Source: Streptomyces sp. TRM68416 (GTDB lineage: Bacteria; Actinomycetota; Actinomycetes; Streptomycetales; Streptomycetaceae). From it: 64,000 nt of DNA. Position 1 is the stretch's first letter. Each line of letters begins with the position of its first letter. Location of the stretch: positions 150,317 through 214,316 of the forward strand of contig NZ_JACVWU010000018.1 of assembly GCF_014596915.1 (NCBI RefSeq), written 5' to 3'. The notes under the pieces were generated by a model. That model saw only the letters and a list, made by a program, of their open reading frames with translations, had not been told where the DNA came from and did not search any database. Positions 1-8,147 of this stretch are shown here, piece after piece. A program made the position numbers and the translations under genes.

Positions 1-552
1 CAGCCGGTCGCGCTGGACGCGGACGAAACCGGTGTCGTCCAGGTCGGCCAGGGCGGGGCCGCGCCACAGGGCGAGCGCCGCGCGCAGCGCCGCCGCCGCC
101 CGGACGTCGTCCGTGCCGAGCAGGGAGCGCCCGCGCGCCGCCAGCTCCTCGAACTCCCTGACGTCCAGGGCGTCCGGCGGCACCGCGAGGCGGTAGGCGC
201 GCGGACGGGATTCGACCAGGCCCTCCGGCAGCGTCCGGCGCAGCCGGGACACCAGGACCTGAAGGGCGTTGACGGCACCGGCCGGGCGGTCGGCGTCGCT
301 CCACAGCTCGCCGATGAGCAGTTCGCTCGGCACCGGACGGCCGTCCGCCAGGGCAAGCCGCACCAGCAGCCCGCGCAGTCTGCTGCCCGGCACCGCCACG
401 GCCGCGCCCTCGCACGTCCGGACGTCCAACTCGCCCAGCATGCCGATCCGCACCCCACTTGCCACCGGACCATTGTGCAGGCGGACCGGCGGGATCCGTC
501 CGGCCGTGCCGGGGCCGGAGACCGGGGCGGTCCGGAGCCGGGCCGACGTCAT
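1..552 (-). CDS. SARP-family transcriptional activator (partial, 3' end beyond window)
   Basis: Cluster-situated activator of the AfsR/DnrI/RedD type. The 184 codons visible show an OmpR-like winged-helix DNA-binding domain (motifs IGMLGELDV, GSRLRGLLVRLALADG, NALQVLVSRLRRTL, PRAYRLAV) followed by the start of the bacterial transcriptional activation domain (LDVREFEELAARGRSL, ALALWRGPALADL). Start taken as the ATG at 552, whose ATGA overlaps the stop of the upstream epimerase gene, suggesting translational coupling. A GTG at 453 (MRIGMLGELDV) is the usual SARP N-terminus and is a real alternative. It probably switches on the adjacent polyketide genes. Length and any extra C-terminal domain cannot be judged because the gene runs off the left edge. 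Confidence 0.85.
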   Translation of the reverse strand, partial: MTSARLRTAPVSGPGTAGRIPPVRLHNGPVASGVRIGMLGELDVRTCEGAAVAVPGSRLRGLLVRLALADGRPVPSELLIGELWSDADRPAGAVNALQVLVSRLRRTLPEGLVESRPRAYRLAVPPDALDVREFEELAARGRSLLGTDDVRAAAALRAALALWRGPALADLDDTGFVRVQRDRL

Positions 553-1154
553 CCGGACCCGCGCAGGTTCGCCTCCAGGGCGAGGCACTCCTCGTACATC
601 GGCAGCAGCCCCGCCGCGGCGGCCTCCGCCAGGCTCATCGCGGCGGCGTCCTTGTCCGACATCAGCGGAGCCTCCGTCAGGCCCCAGCCGATGTCCAGGT
701 CCGGGTCCAGAGCGTTGATGTCGACCTGGCTGCCTGGGACGAACTCCGAGGAGCACAGGTAGCAGACGCAGGCGTCGTCGGTCAGCGCGAGGAAGCCGTG
801 GCCGAGCCCTTCGGACAGGTACACCGCCGCCCCGGACTCGGCGTCCAGCCGCGTCATGTCCCACTGACCGAACGTGGGCGAGCCGATGCGCGTGTCCACC
901 ACGACGTCGAGGACCGCGCCCCGCACACACGTCACCACCTTCGCCTGGCCCGGTGGCGTCACCGTGCCGTGGATACCGCGCAGCGTGCCTCGCCGGGAAC
1001 TGGAGAAGTTCACCTGCGCGACCGGAAAGGGCCGCCCCGTCTCCTCGGCTGCCCGGCTGTAGCGGTGCAGTTCGAAGAACGACCCGCGGCGGTCGGAGTG
1101 CTGTTGCGGTGTGATCCGCCAGGCGCGCGGCACCGCGAGTTCCCGAATGTCCAT
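549..1154 (-). CDS. dTDP-4-dehydro-6-deoxyglucose 3,5-epimerase (RmlC-like)
   Basis: Cupin-fold epimerase that inverts C3 and/or C5 of an NDP-4-keto-6-deoxyhexose during deoxysugar formation. The 201-residue protein has the RmlC family layout: an RRGTLRGIHG motif with His62, Lys72, GLGHGF around residue 119, and Tyr132 in CYLC. These sit at the positions known for the catalytic His and Tyr of RmlC. Its stop overlaps the start of the SARP gene by 4 bp, and it is divergent from the ketoreductase gene at 1339, with a 184-bp shared promoter region. No clear ribosome binding site precedes the ATG at 1154. It could act as a 3,5-, 5- or 3-epimerase; presence of a 5-epimerase-like gene suggests at least one L-sugar. 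Confidence 0.85.
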   Translation of the reverse strand: MDIRELAVPRAWRITPQQHSDRRGSFFELHRYSRAAEETGRPFPVAQVNFSSSRRGTLRGIHGTVTPPGQAKVVTCVRGAVLDVVVDTRIGSPTFGQWDMTRLDAESGAAVYLSEGLGHGFLALTDDACVCYLCSSEFVPGSQVDINALDPDLDIGWGLTEAPLMSDKDAAAMSLAEAAAAGLLPMYEECLALEANLRGSG

Positions 1155-1338
1155 AGTGTGCGGACGGTAGGCCGCCCCATTCGATTCTCGATTGAGGCTC
1201 CGTGGCGGAACCTGCCACCAGGCACCGTGGACACAGCCTTGAACCCCACCCCGGACCATGCCGAGGCCGTCCCGCCGGCAGCCGCCGACCCGGTGGCACG
1301 ACGGGGGCGGCACAGGTACCGGGTGCGCGGAGGTCCCC

Positions 1339-2319
1339 ATGTTCGGCAACGCCACAGACCAGCAGGACACCCCCGAGGGCGGCCACGCCCGGGTGGTCGT
1401 CCTGGGCGGAACCGGTTTCGTCGGCAGACACGTATGCGCCGCGTTCCGGAACGAGCACAACGACGTGATCGCCGTGTCCCGGCACGCGTCGCCCGTCCCC
1501 CCGGGGACGCGTGCCCTCGCCCTCGACCTGTGCGCGACCCCTCCCGAGGAGCTGGGCCGCGCCCTCACCGGCGGCCGCCCCTCGGTGGTGGTGAACGCTG
1601 CGGGCGCCGTGTGGGCGGCGTCGGAGGCGCAGATGGCCGTCGCCAACGCGGAGTTGGTGCGGTGTCTGCTCGACGGTCTGCGCACGGCCGCCGCTCCCGT
1701 ACGCCTCGTCCACCTGGGCTCGGTGAACGAGTACGCCCCCGCCCACGCGGGCCGGCCCGTCCACGAGTCCACGCCGACGCACCCCACCACGGCGTACGGG
1801 CAGACCAAACTGCGCGGCACCGACCTCGTCCTCGACGCGGCCCGGCGCGGCGACGTCGACGCCCTGGTGCTGCGGATGGCGAACATCGCCGGACCGGGCT
1901 CGCCCGCCGCTAGCCTGCTCGGCCAGGTCGCGCACCAACTGCGGCTCGCCGCCCGCGAGGGCCGCGCCGCTGAGATTCGGCTCACCCCCCTGCGCGCCGC
2001 CCGCGACTTCGTCGACGCCACCGACGCGGCGGCGGCCGTGCGCGCCGCCGCTCGCTCCGCGGTCCGCGCCCGGGTCGTGAACATCGGCAGCGGCCGGGCC
2101 GTCGCCGTGCGCTCCCTGGTGGAACTGCTGATCAAGGTGAGCGGGGTCCCCGCGGAGATCATGGAACAACCGCTCCCGGAGAGCGCCGCCGCGACCCCGC
2201 CCGAGTGCCTGGAGGTCGACATCCGGCTCGCCCGCGACCTCCTCGGCTGGACGCCGCGGCGGAGCCTGGAGGACGCGGTCGCCGATCTGTGGCAGGACCT
2301 GCCGGCGCCCCCGGCATGA
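1339..2319 (+). CDS. NDP-4-keto-6-deoxyhexose 4-ketoreductase (extended SDR)
   Basis: NAD(P)-dependent epimerase/dehydratase-family reductase, most likely the final 4-keto reduction of a deoxyhexose. The 326-residue protein has the nucleotide-binding GGTGFVG at 23-29 and a catalytic Ser128/Tyr153/Lys157 set (HLGSVNEY, AYGQTK). Start is the ATG at 1339 with a GGAGG at 1329-1333; the open frame extends upstream to 1258 but without a ribosome binding site. It precedes a glycosyltransferase gene on the same strand, which fits sugar completion followed by transfer. Homologous enzymes in angucycline and aureolic acid clusters set the C4 configuration; the stereochemistry here cannot be read from sequence. 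Confidence 0.8.
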   Translation: MFGNATDQQDTPEGGHARVVVLGGTGFVGRHVCAAFRNEHNDVIAVSRHASPVPPGTRALALDLCATPPEELGRALTGGRPSVVVNAAGAVWAASEAQMAVANAELVRCLLDGLRTAAAPVRLVHLGSVNEYAPAHAGRPVHESTPTHPTTAYGQTKLRGTDLVLDAARRGDVDALVLRMANIAGPGSPAASLLGQVAHQLRLAAREGRAAEIRLTPLRAARDFVDATDAAAAVRAAARSAVRARVVNIGSGRAVAVRSLVELLIKVSGVPAEIMEQPLPESAAATPPECLEVDIRLARDLLGWTPRRSLEDAVADLWQDLPAPPA

Positions 2320-2382
2320 GGGTGCGCCCGCGCCGGGGGCCGACGGTCGTCCCCCAGGCACATGGACATGGAAGAAGGGCAC

Positions 2383-3603
2383 ATGCGCGTACTGTTCGCG
2401 ACCTGGACCGGGTCGTCCCACCTGCTGCCGATGGTGCCGCTCGCGTGGGCGGCGCGGGCCGCCGGGCACGACGTCAGGGTGGCCGCGCCGCCGTCCTGCA
2501 CCGACGCGGTCGTCGGCGCCGGGCTGACCGCCGTGCCGGTGGGCCGGGACGTCTCGCGCGAAGAGCTGGCCCGGCGCACCGAGGGACTCGCCGCCTGGCT
2601 GGGGGAGAAGGAGCCGTGGCCGCGGGACTGGGCGCGCTCGCCCGAGGCGGCGGGTGGCGAGGTGGCGGCCGTCTACCGCGCGCTCGCCGAGAAGCAGTTC
2701 GTGGTCGCCGACGCCATGGTCGACGACCTGCTGGCGTTCGCCCGGCACTGGCGTCCGGACGTCATCGTGCACGACACCGTCTGCTACGCCGCCACCGTCG
2801 TCGGCGCGGTCCTCGGCGTTCCCGTCTTCAGCCACATGTTCGGCTCCCCGATGATCACCCGGAACGAGCTCCAGGACATGACGGGCGACCCGCTGCCGGG
2901 CTACGCCGCGCTGTTCGAGCGGTTCGGCGCCGAGCCGCCGCGCGGCCCGGCCGGCTGGATCGACCCCTGCCCGCCCGAACTCCGCTGGCCCGCCGGCGTG
3001 GAGCGCACCGACATCCGCTTCGTCCCCTGCAACGGCCGCGGCGCCGTCGAGCCCGCGTGGCTGCGCGAGCCGAAGCGACGCCCCCGGATCTGCCTCACCT
3101 GGGGCCTGACCGCGGCCCAGGTCCGCCCCGAGCGGATGCCGGAGGCGTTCGGACAGACCCTCAAGGCGCTGACCGCGCTGGACGTAGACGTGGTCCTCGC
3201 GGTCACCGCCGCGCACCGCGGGCTGCTCGGCTCGCTGCCGCCGCGGGTACGGGTCGCCGAGGGCATCCCCTTCTCGCTGCTGCTGCCCGGCTGCGACGCG
3301 CTGATCCACCACGGCGGCACCGGTACCGGCCTGACCGCGGTGGCCGCCGGGGTGCCGCAGCTCATGTTCCCGCTCGCGCCGGTCCTCGCCGCGTTCGCCG
3401 AGCGGGTCGACGCGGCGGGCGCGGGCATCATGCTCGACCCGAACGAGGCGGGTGACGCCCCGAGCGTCGAGGCCGCCCTGCGGACGCTCCTTGCCGAGCC
3501 CGTCCGGGCCCGCACGGCGGCGGTCCGCGCGGGGATGACCGCGCTGCCTGCCCCGGCCGACGTGCTGTCGCTGCTCCGCGCGGCGGCGGACGGCATGCGC
3601 TGA
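2383..3603 (+). CDS. glycosyltransferase, GT-B/GT1 family (first of two)
   Basis: Natural-product glycosyltransferase that would move an NDP-deoxysugar to the polyketide or to a first sugar. The 406-residue GT-B protein has the N-terminal acceptor-side motif GSSHLLPM (His13 in the catalytic-base position), a central WIDPCPP motif, and the C-terminal nucleotide-sugar motif HHGGTGTG at 309-316. Start set at the ATG at 2383, which follows a GAAGAAGG; ATGs at 2362 and 2368 lack a good site. It is closely related in layout to the minus-strand glycosyltransferase at 5895-7172 (both carry WIDPCPP and the NGxG segment), so the two look like paralogues for two sugars or two positions. Acceptor and C- versus O-linkage are not predictable. 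Confidence 0.88.
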   Translation: MRVLFATWTGSSHLLPMVPLAWAARAAGHDVRVAAPPSCTDAVVGAGLTAVPVGRDVSREELARRTEGLAAWLGEKEPWPRDWARSPEAAGGEVAAVYRALAEKQFVVADAMVDDLLAFARHWRPDVIVHDTVCYAATVVGAVLGVPVFSHMFGSPMITRNELQDMTGDPLPGYAALFERFGAEPPRGPAGWIDPCPPELRWPAGVERTDIRFVPCNGRGAVEPAWLREPKRRPRICLTWGLTAAQVRPERMPEAFGQTLKALTALDVDVVLAVTAAHRGLLGSLPPRVRVAEGIPFSLLLPGCDALIHHGGTGTGLTAVAAGVPQLMFPLAPVLAAFAERVDAAGAGIMLDPNEAGDAPSVEAALRTLLAEPVRARTAAVRAGMTALPAPADVLSLLRAAADGMR

Positions 3604-3623
3604 TCGCCGGAGCCGGTACGACG

Positions 3624-3664
3624 AAGGGGGCGCCCCCGGCCGGAAAGGCCGGGGGCGCCCCCTT
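3624..3664. terminator. bidirectional terminator between convergent genes
   Basis: Near-perfect inverted repeat: arm AAGGGGGCGCCCCCGGCC, short loop around GGAAA, and the complementary arm ending in CCCCCTT. It lies between the stop of the glycosyltransferase (3603) and the stop of the convergent methyltransferase (3672), so it can serve both. Confidence 0.8.
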
Positions 3665-3671
3665 GGCGTGA

Positions 3672-4751
3672 TCAGTCCTCGGGGACGCACTCCAGGACGG
3701 TCCAGTCGCCGGCCTCCGGCTCGTGTGTGAGGCGGAAGCCCGCTCCGGCGAGGAGACGGCGCCATTCGGTGAGATTGCGTTCCCGGCCGCCCATCACCAC
3801 CATCATGTCCAGGTCGAGGAGCTTGGCCGGGTCCCAGGCGTTCATCGGCGCCACGACCTGTTCCAGGATCAGTAGCCGCGCTCCCGTCCCGCCGATGGCC
3901 TCCCGCACCCGGCGCAGGATCCGCGCGGCCCCGTCGTCGGGCCAGTCGTGCAGCACCGTCTTCAGGACGTAGGTGTCGCAGCCGGTGGGCAGCGCGTCGG
4001 TGAAGAAGTCGCCCCCGACCACCTCCGCCCGGTCGTCGACGCCGCGTTCTTCGAGGAGCTCCCCGGCGGCGGCGACCACTTGCGGCCGGTCGAAGAGCAC
4101 GCCCCGCGCGTCCGGGTACCGCTCCAGGAGCGAGGCGAGGAAGTAGCCGCGCCCGCCGCCGACGTCGGCGATCCGCCGGGGGCCCCCGAAGTCGTGACGT
4201 TCGAGGTAGACCGCGCCGAGGCGGCGGCTGATGCCGGTCATTGCCGCGTCGAAGACCCGCGCGGCCTCGTCGTCGGCCTCCAGGTCCTGCCAGAACGACC
4301 GGCCGTGCACGTGGTCGAAGCCCGGGCGTCCCGTGCGGACGCTGTGGCCGAGGCCGGTGAACGCCCGGTTGAACTTCTCCGAGCCGTCGAGCAGCACCGC
4401 GTCGCGCACGTTGTCCGGCACGTCCCCGCGCAGCCCCTCGGCCAGCTCGGTCAGCGCGAACACCTCCGGCTCCACCTCGTGGAACAGCCCGACCAGGACG
4501 GCGAACCTGAGCACCCGGTAGAGCTGCGTCGCATCGCAGCCGACCGCTTCGGCGATCTCCCGCACCGGCCTGGGCCCGGCGGCGAGCACATCGGCCACGC
4601 CGAGGTCGGCCAGGGTGTGCACGACGGCGGTGAACCGCTGCCCGTTGGCGAGCAGCATCAGCTTCAGGCGCGGCGGCACCGGGCCCTCGGGGGTGATGAG
4701 GTCCAGCGGCACCGCTGCGGTGTCCGGGGCCCCGACGGTCGGGTCAGACAT
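3672..4751 (-). CDS. SAM-dependent O-methyltransferase (DnrK/acetylserotonin OMT type)
   Basis: Tailoring O-methyltransferase for a phenol or sugar hydroxyl. The 359-residue protein has an N-terminal winged-helix dimerisation domain (LGVADVLAAGPRPVREIAE..., residues about 40-110) and a class I SAM domain with motif I DVGGGRGYF starting at 196, FDRPQVV, GGDFF, and LKTVLHDWPDD near 260, which holds the usual catalytic His. Length and layout match polyketide methyltransferases such as the carminomycin 4-O-methyltransferase family. Its ATG at 4751 lies inside the 3' end of the upstream flavoenzyme gene (stop at 4744, 8-bp overlap), so OMT, flavoenzyme and the second glycosyltransferase form one overlapping operon. 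Confidence 0.87.
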   Translation of the reverse strand: MSDPTVGAPDTAAVPLDLITPEGPVPPRLKLMLLANGQRFTAVVHTLADLGVADVLAAGPRPVREIAEAVGCDATQLYRVLRFAVLVGLFHEVEPEVFALTELAEGLRGDVPDNVRDAVLLDGSEKFNRAFTGLGHSVRTGRPGFDHVHGRSFWQDLEADDEAARVFDAAMTGISRRLGAVYLERHDFGGPRRIADVGGGRGYFLASLLERYPDARGVLFDRPQVVAAAGELLEERGVDDRAEVVGGDFFTDALPTGCDTYVLKTVLHDWPDDGAARILRRVREAIGGTGARLLILEQVVAPMNAWDPAKLLDLDMMVVMGGRERNLTEWRRLLAGAGFRLTHEPEAGDWTVLECVPED

Positions 4752-5898
4752 CGTTCTGTTCTCCGTTCCTGGCACTCTCGGCGTCCATGAGGTGGTCGGC
4801 GTAGACCACGGCGGCGGTTCCGAACTGGAGCACCGCGTGCCCCGCCGCGCAGTTGACGTCCCGCCAGGCCCGCTGCACCGATCCGCCGGTGTGCTGGGTG
4901 CGGGCGCCGCCCGTCCGGAAGAGGCGGTCGACGGCGGAGCCGAGCAGCTCGGCCGCGTAGGCGAAGTCCCTGGGCGCGCGGGCCAGTTCGAGCGACGTGG
5001 GGGAGCCGGTGTCGGCCGCCGCCGCGGCGCGCTCCAGGAGTAGCGCGGCGGCGTCGATCTCGGCGCCGGCGCGGGCGAGCGCCGTCTGCGCGGCCGGATT
5101 GGCGCGCGCGGACTTGCCCGTGATCTCCGTCTTGCCCGCGAGCCGCGCCGCTGAGTCGCGCAGCGCCGCACGGGCCGCGCCGAGCGCCGGGGCCACGAAC
5201 GTCAGGCCGTTGACGGCCTTGAACGGCACCAGCCTCCGCTCCCCGTCGACGACCCCGGCCATCAGGTCGGCCTGCGCGCACGTCAGACGGGCTGGGACGG
5301 GCACGTCGTCCAGGACGACGGCGTGGCTGCCGGTGCCCGCCAGGCCGACGTTGTCCCAGGTGTCCAGGACGCGGTAGGCGGCGCGCGGCACCATGAAGAA
5401 GCGGTACTCGCGCTCCGGTGTGAACGCGCCGAGCAGCGTCCAGGCCGCGTCGTCGACGCCGCTCGCAAACGGCCAGGTGCCGCTCAGGCGGTAGCCGTCA
5501 CCGTCCCGCACCACCTGCCCGGCGGGTGCGATCGACGCAGCGAACAACGCGTCGGCGCCCGGCTCCGCACCCCAGATCTCCGCCCTCCCTGCGGGCGGCA
5601 GGTGCGCGGCCATCCGGCCGAGGACGGCGTACACGGCCGCGTTCCAGGCCGTCGCCGCGCAGTTCTCGCCGATCTCGGCGACCGCGTGCAGCAGTACGGA
5701 GTACGAGCCGTCGGCGCCGCCGTGCGCGGTGGGCGCGAGGTGCCGGGCGAACCCGGCGTCCCGCAGCGCGTCGACGACCTCGGCGGGCAGGGCGCGCAGC
5801 GCCTCGGTCCGCTCGGCGAACCGGGCTGCTACGGCGCCGAGTTCGGCGGTGCGGGGTGCGTGCGGGGGCACGGTGTGGGCGGGGGCTGCGGTGCTCAA
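4744..5898 (-). CDS. acyl-CoA dehydrogenase-fold flavin-dependent monooxygenase (group D-like)
   Basis: Flavoprotein of the acyl-CoA dehydrogenase/HpaB/ActVA-ORF5 fold, 384 residues. Visible signatures are an N-terminal helical domain (VVDALRDAGFARHLAP), the middle beta-domain segment LSGTWPFASGVDDA and a C-terminal four-helix part (QRAWRDVNCAAGHA). In aromatic polyketide clusters such proteins are mostly FMNH2-dependent ring hydroxylases that need a separate reductase; in amino-sugar clusters relatives oxidise the sugar nitrogen. No flavin reductase or aminotransferase is seen here, so ring oxygenation is favoured but not proven. Start is a TTG at 5898 overlapping the upstream stop (TTGA), preceded by GGAAGGA. 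Confidence 0.72.
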   Translation of the reverse strand: MSTAAPAHTVPPHAPRTAELGAVAARFAERTEALRALPAEVVDALRDAGFARHLAPTAHGGADGSYSVLLHAVAEIGENCAATAWNAAVYAVLGRMAAHLPPAGRAEIWGAEPGADALFAASIAPAGQVVRDGDGYRLSGTWPFASGVDDAAWTLLGAFTPEREYRFFMVPRAAYRVLDTWDNVGLAGTGSHAVVLDDVPVPARLTCAQADLMAGVVDGERRLVPFKAVNGLTFVAPALGAARAALRDSAARLAGKTEITGKSARANPAAQTALARAGAEIDAAALLLERAAAAADTGSPTSLELARAPRDFAYAAELLGSAVDRLFRTGGARTQHTGGSVQRAWRDVNCAAGHAVLQFGTAAVVYADHLMDAESARNGEQNDV

Positions 5899-7172
5899 CG
5901 GATGTCCTTCCGGTGCGGCCCGGCGGCGGGCGCGCCCGCGGGTCCGGACGCGGCGAGGGATTCGAGGTGGGGCACGAGGGCCGCCGGGGTGGGCTGGGCG
6001 AGCATGTTGTGGCGCAGTTCGCGGGCGGCGCGGGCGTACGCGGCGTCGTCGAGCAGCCCCACCAGGGCGTCGTGGATCCGCCGCGTACCGGACCGCGCTG
6101 TCCCGGCGGCCAGGTCGCCGCGTACGAGGTGGCGCCCGGCGCCGAGCGTCTCCAGGCGGTCGCCGGTCATCATCTGCTCGGGGCGCGGCGAGACGATCAG
6201 CTGGGGTGTGCCGGACCAGACGGATGTCATCGTCGTGCCGCCGCCGCCCTGGTGGACGACGGCCGAGCAGGACGGAAGGAGCAGGCTCAGCGGCAGGTTC
6301 TCTACGACGCGGGTCCCTGCCGGCAGTCCCTCCGGCGGGGCCTGCCCGGTGTCGGACAGGGCCAGGACGAGTTCTGCGTCGAGGCCGTGCACGGCGGCGA
6401 GGACCTGGTCGAAGACGTCCGGGGTCCCGCCCCCGATGCGCGCGCTGGTGATGCCCCAGGTGACGCAGACGCGGGGCCGGGAGGGCGGATCGAGCAGCCA
6501 GTCCGGGCCGGTGCCGGGGCCGTTGTAGGGGACGTAGCGGCAGGGCAGGCGGGGGTCGGGCGAGGGCAGCGACATGCGGGGCGGGCAGGGATCGATCCAC
6601 ACGTCCGGCTCGGGCTTGGGCGCCACGCCGAACCGCTTGAACAGCGCTGCGAAGTCCGGCGCGAGGTTCCCGGTCAGCGGGTCGCGGTGGTGCCTGGGCA
6701 GCACGATGTTGCCCCACAGCGTCGCCGCGGTCGGCACGTCGAGGACCGCGCCCGCAACCAGGCCGGCGAACGTCACCGCGTCGTGCACGACCAGGTCGGG
6801 CCGCCAGGCGCGGGCGAAGCCGATCAGGCCGTCCACCATCGCCGCGGCCATCGCGGTCTGCTTGTGCCCGAGCGCGGCGTACATCTCCTGCTGCGACGGG
6901 CTGAGCAGCTCCGGCCTGCCCTGCCAGTCGTTGGTCCAACGGGCCTGCCGGTGCCAGGACTTCAGGGCCGGAGCCGTCGACATGCCGACGAGATCCGCGT
7001 CGTCCGCGACCGTCACCGGGCTCAGCCCGGCCCGGCCCACGGCGTCGGCGAGCCCCGGGCCGACGGCGACCCGGACGTCGTGTCCGGCGGCCTGCAGGGC
7101 CCAGCCGAGGGGGACCATCGGATAGAGATGGGACGGCCATGCCCACGTGGTGAGCAGTACGCGCAAGATCAT
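5895..7172 (-). CDS. glycosyltransferase, GT-B/GT1 family (second of two)
   Basis: Second natural-product glycosyltransferase, 425 residues. It has SHLYPMVPLGWALQAAGHDV at the N-terminus (His in the acceptor-side catalytic position), WIDPCPP in the middle and HQGGGGTT at about 307-314 for the nucleotide sugar. The overall pattern matches the glycosyltransferase at 2383 and suggests gene duplication. It is first in a minus-strand operon with the flavoenzyme (4-bp overlap) and methyltransferase. Start is the ATG at 7172 with GAGG just upstream. It is divergent from the SDR gene at 7359, and the region between contains a perfect palindrome at 7276-7292. The residues between about 75 and 110, rich in Trp and Gln, are longer than in the paralogue. 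Confidence 0.87.
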   Translation of the reverse strand: MILRVLLTTWAWPSHLYPMVPLGWALQAAGHDVRVAVGPGLADAVGRAGLSPVTVADDADLVGMSTAPALKSWHRQARWTNDWQGRPELLSPSQQEMYAALGHKQTAMAAAMVDGLIGFARAWRPDLVVHDAVTFAGLVAGAVLDVPTAATLWGNIVLPRHHRDPLTGNLAPDFAALFKRFGVAPKPEPDVWIDPCPPRMSLPSPDPRLPCRYVPYNGPGTGPDWLLDPPSRPRVCVTWGITSARIGGGTPDVFDQVLAAVHGLDAELVLALSDTGQAPPEGLPAGTRVVENLPLSLLLPSCSAVVHQGGGGTTMTSVWSGTPQLIVSPRPEQMMTGDRLETLGAGRHLVRGDLAAGTARSGTRRIHDALVGLLDDAAYARAARELRHNMLAQPTPAALVPHLESLAASGPAGAPAAGPHRKDIR

Positions 7173-7275
7173 CACCTCGAACGGAGTCGGGAAAGGCCGG
7201 GGCGATGGTGTCGTCGGGGCTTCGACGGCGGGCCGAGCCGCCGTCGAGGGGCCTGCCCGCCCGCCCAACCGCGAC

Positions 7276-7292
7276 TTCGAACCAGGTTCGAA
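7276..7292. promoter_or_regulatory. 17-bp perfect inverted repeat, candidate operator
   Basis: TTCGAACC-A-GGTTCGAA is a perfect inverted repeat with a single central base. It sits in the 186-bp space between the divergent glycosyltransferase (start 7172) and SDR (start 7359) genes, 67 bp before the SDR ATG. Size and symmetry are those of a dimeric repressor site. The half-site resembles a tRNA T-loop sequence, but no tRNA structure surrounds it. Confidence 0.45.
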
Positions 7293-7358
7293 ACCGGGAC
7301 GCCATGCTGCCTGCGGCCAGGTCGGCCGGACAGACAGGCGGAGATCAGGAGGGGTCGG

Positions 7359-8120
7359 ATGGACTGGGGCGTACGGGACCGGACGGTGCTGGTGACCGGA
7401 GGCAGCAAGGGCATCGGGCTGGCCGTGGCCAGGGCGTTCGCCGCCGAGGGGGCGCGGGTCGCACTGACCTGGCGGACCGACGAGGAGGCCGCCGCACGCG
7501 CCGCCGATGAGCTGGGCGCCGCGGACGGCCGCGCCTGCCACGTGCGGTACGCGCTCGACGAGCCGGACTCGCCCCGGGCCGCCGTCGAGGAGGTGACCGC
7601 CAGCTGGGGCGGCGTCGACGTGCTGGTGGCCAACGCCCTGGTCCGGCCGCGCCGCCGCACCGCCGGTGAGCGGTTCGAGGACCTGTCGCCGGACGAGTGG
7701 GCGCCGCTGCTGGAGGGCAACATCTCCGGCACCGTCCGCACGGTGCAGGCGGTGCTGCCGGGCATGCGGGAGCGGGGCTGGGGGCGGGTGGTCTTCGTGT
7801 CCTCGCACGTGGCGGTCGACGGCAAGCCCCGCCAGGAGATCTACGGCGCGGCGAAGATGGCGCTGCACGGCCTGATGCGCAGCCTCGCCTGGGACGTGGG
7901 CCGGGGCGGCGTCTTGGTCAACGTGATCAGCCCCGGCCTCACCCTCACCGAGGGCGTCCGTACCGTTCTGCCCGCGGAAGTGCGCGACGAGGAGCGGCTG
8001 CTGACCCCGACGGGCCGTCTGAGCGAGCCGGCCGAGGTCGCCGCCGCCGCGCTGTTTCTGGGCTCCGGCGCCAACGGCAACATCTCGGGCCAGGTCCTGA
8101 CGGTCGCGGGCGGACGGTGA
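7359..8120 (+). CDS. SDR-family ketoreductase
   Basis: Classical short-chain dehydrogenase of 253 residues with the NADP-binding motif TGGSKGIG at 13-20, an Arg-rich segment after beta-2 that favours NADPH, NAL in place of the common NNAG, VSSH with the catalytic Ser, and Tyr162-x3-Lys166 (YGAAK). Start ATG at 7359 is preceded by AGGAGGGG. In a type II PKS cluster it may reduce the nascent chain or a post-PKS ring ketone, or it may serve the sugar pathway; the classical rather than extended SDR size favours a polyketide substrate. It is transcribed alone, convergent with the KSIII-like gene. Confidence 0.8.
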   Translation: MDWGVRDRTVLVTGGSKGIGLAVARAFAAEGARVALTWRTDEEAAARAADELGAADGRACHVRYALDEPDSPRAAVEEVTASWGGVDVLVANALVRPRRRTAGERFEDLSPDEWAPLLEGNISGTVRTVQAVLPGMRERGWGRVVFVSSHVAVDGKPRQEIYGAAKMALHGLMRSLAWDVGRGGVLVNVISPGLTLTEGVRTVLPAEVRDEERLLTPTGRLSEPAEVAAAALFLGSGANGNISGQVLTVAGGR

Positions 8121-8147
8121 GGCGACGGCCCGGCCGGGCCACCCGTC

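Noticed and set aside
549..2579. A 676-codon minus-strand frame spanning the epimerase and running opposite the ketoreductase and glycosyltransferase genes
   Set aside because: Only its last 202 codons are real (3,5-epimerase). Upstream of 1154 it is a high-GC shadow of the plus-strand genes, whose domains are clear.
7276..7292. tRNA T-arm remnant
   Set aside because: The GGTTCGAA half resembles a T-loop, but no acceptor, D- or anticodon arm can be built around it.
5526..8120. An 864-codon plus-strand frame ending in the SDR
   Set aside because: Only the part from 7359 has a ribosome binding site and SDR motifs; the rest is antisense to the flavoenzyme and glycosyltransferase genes.
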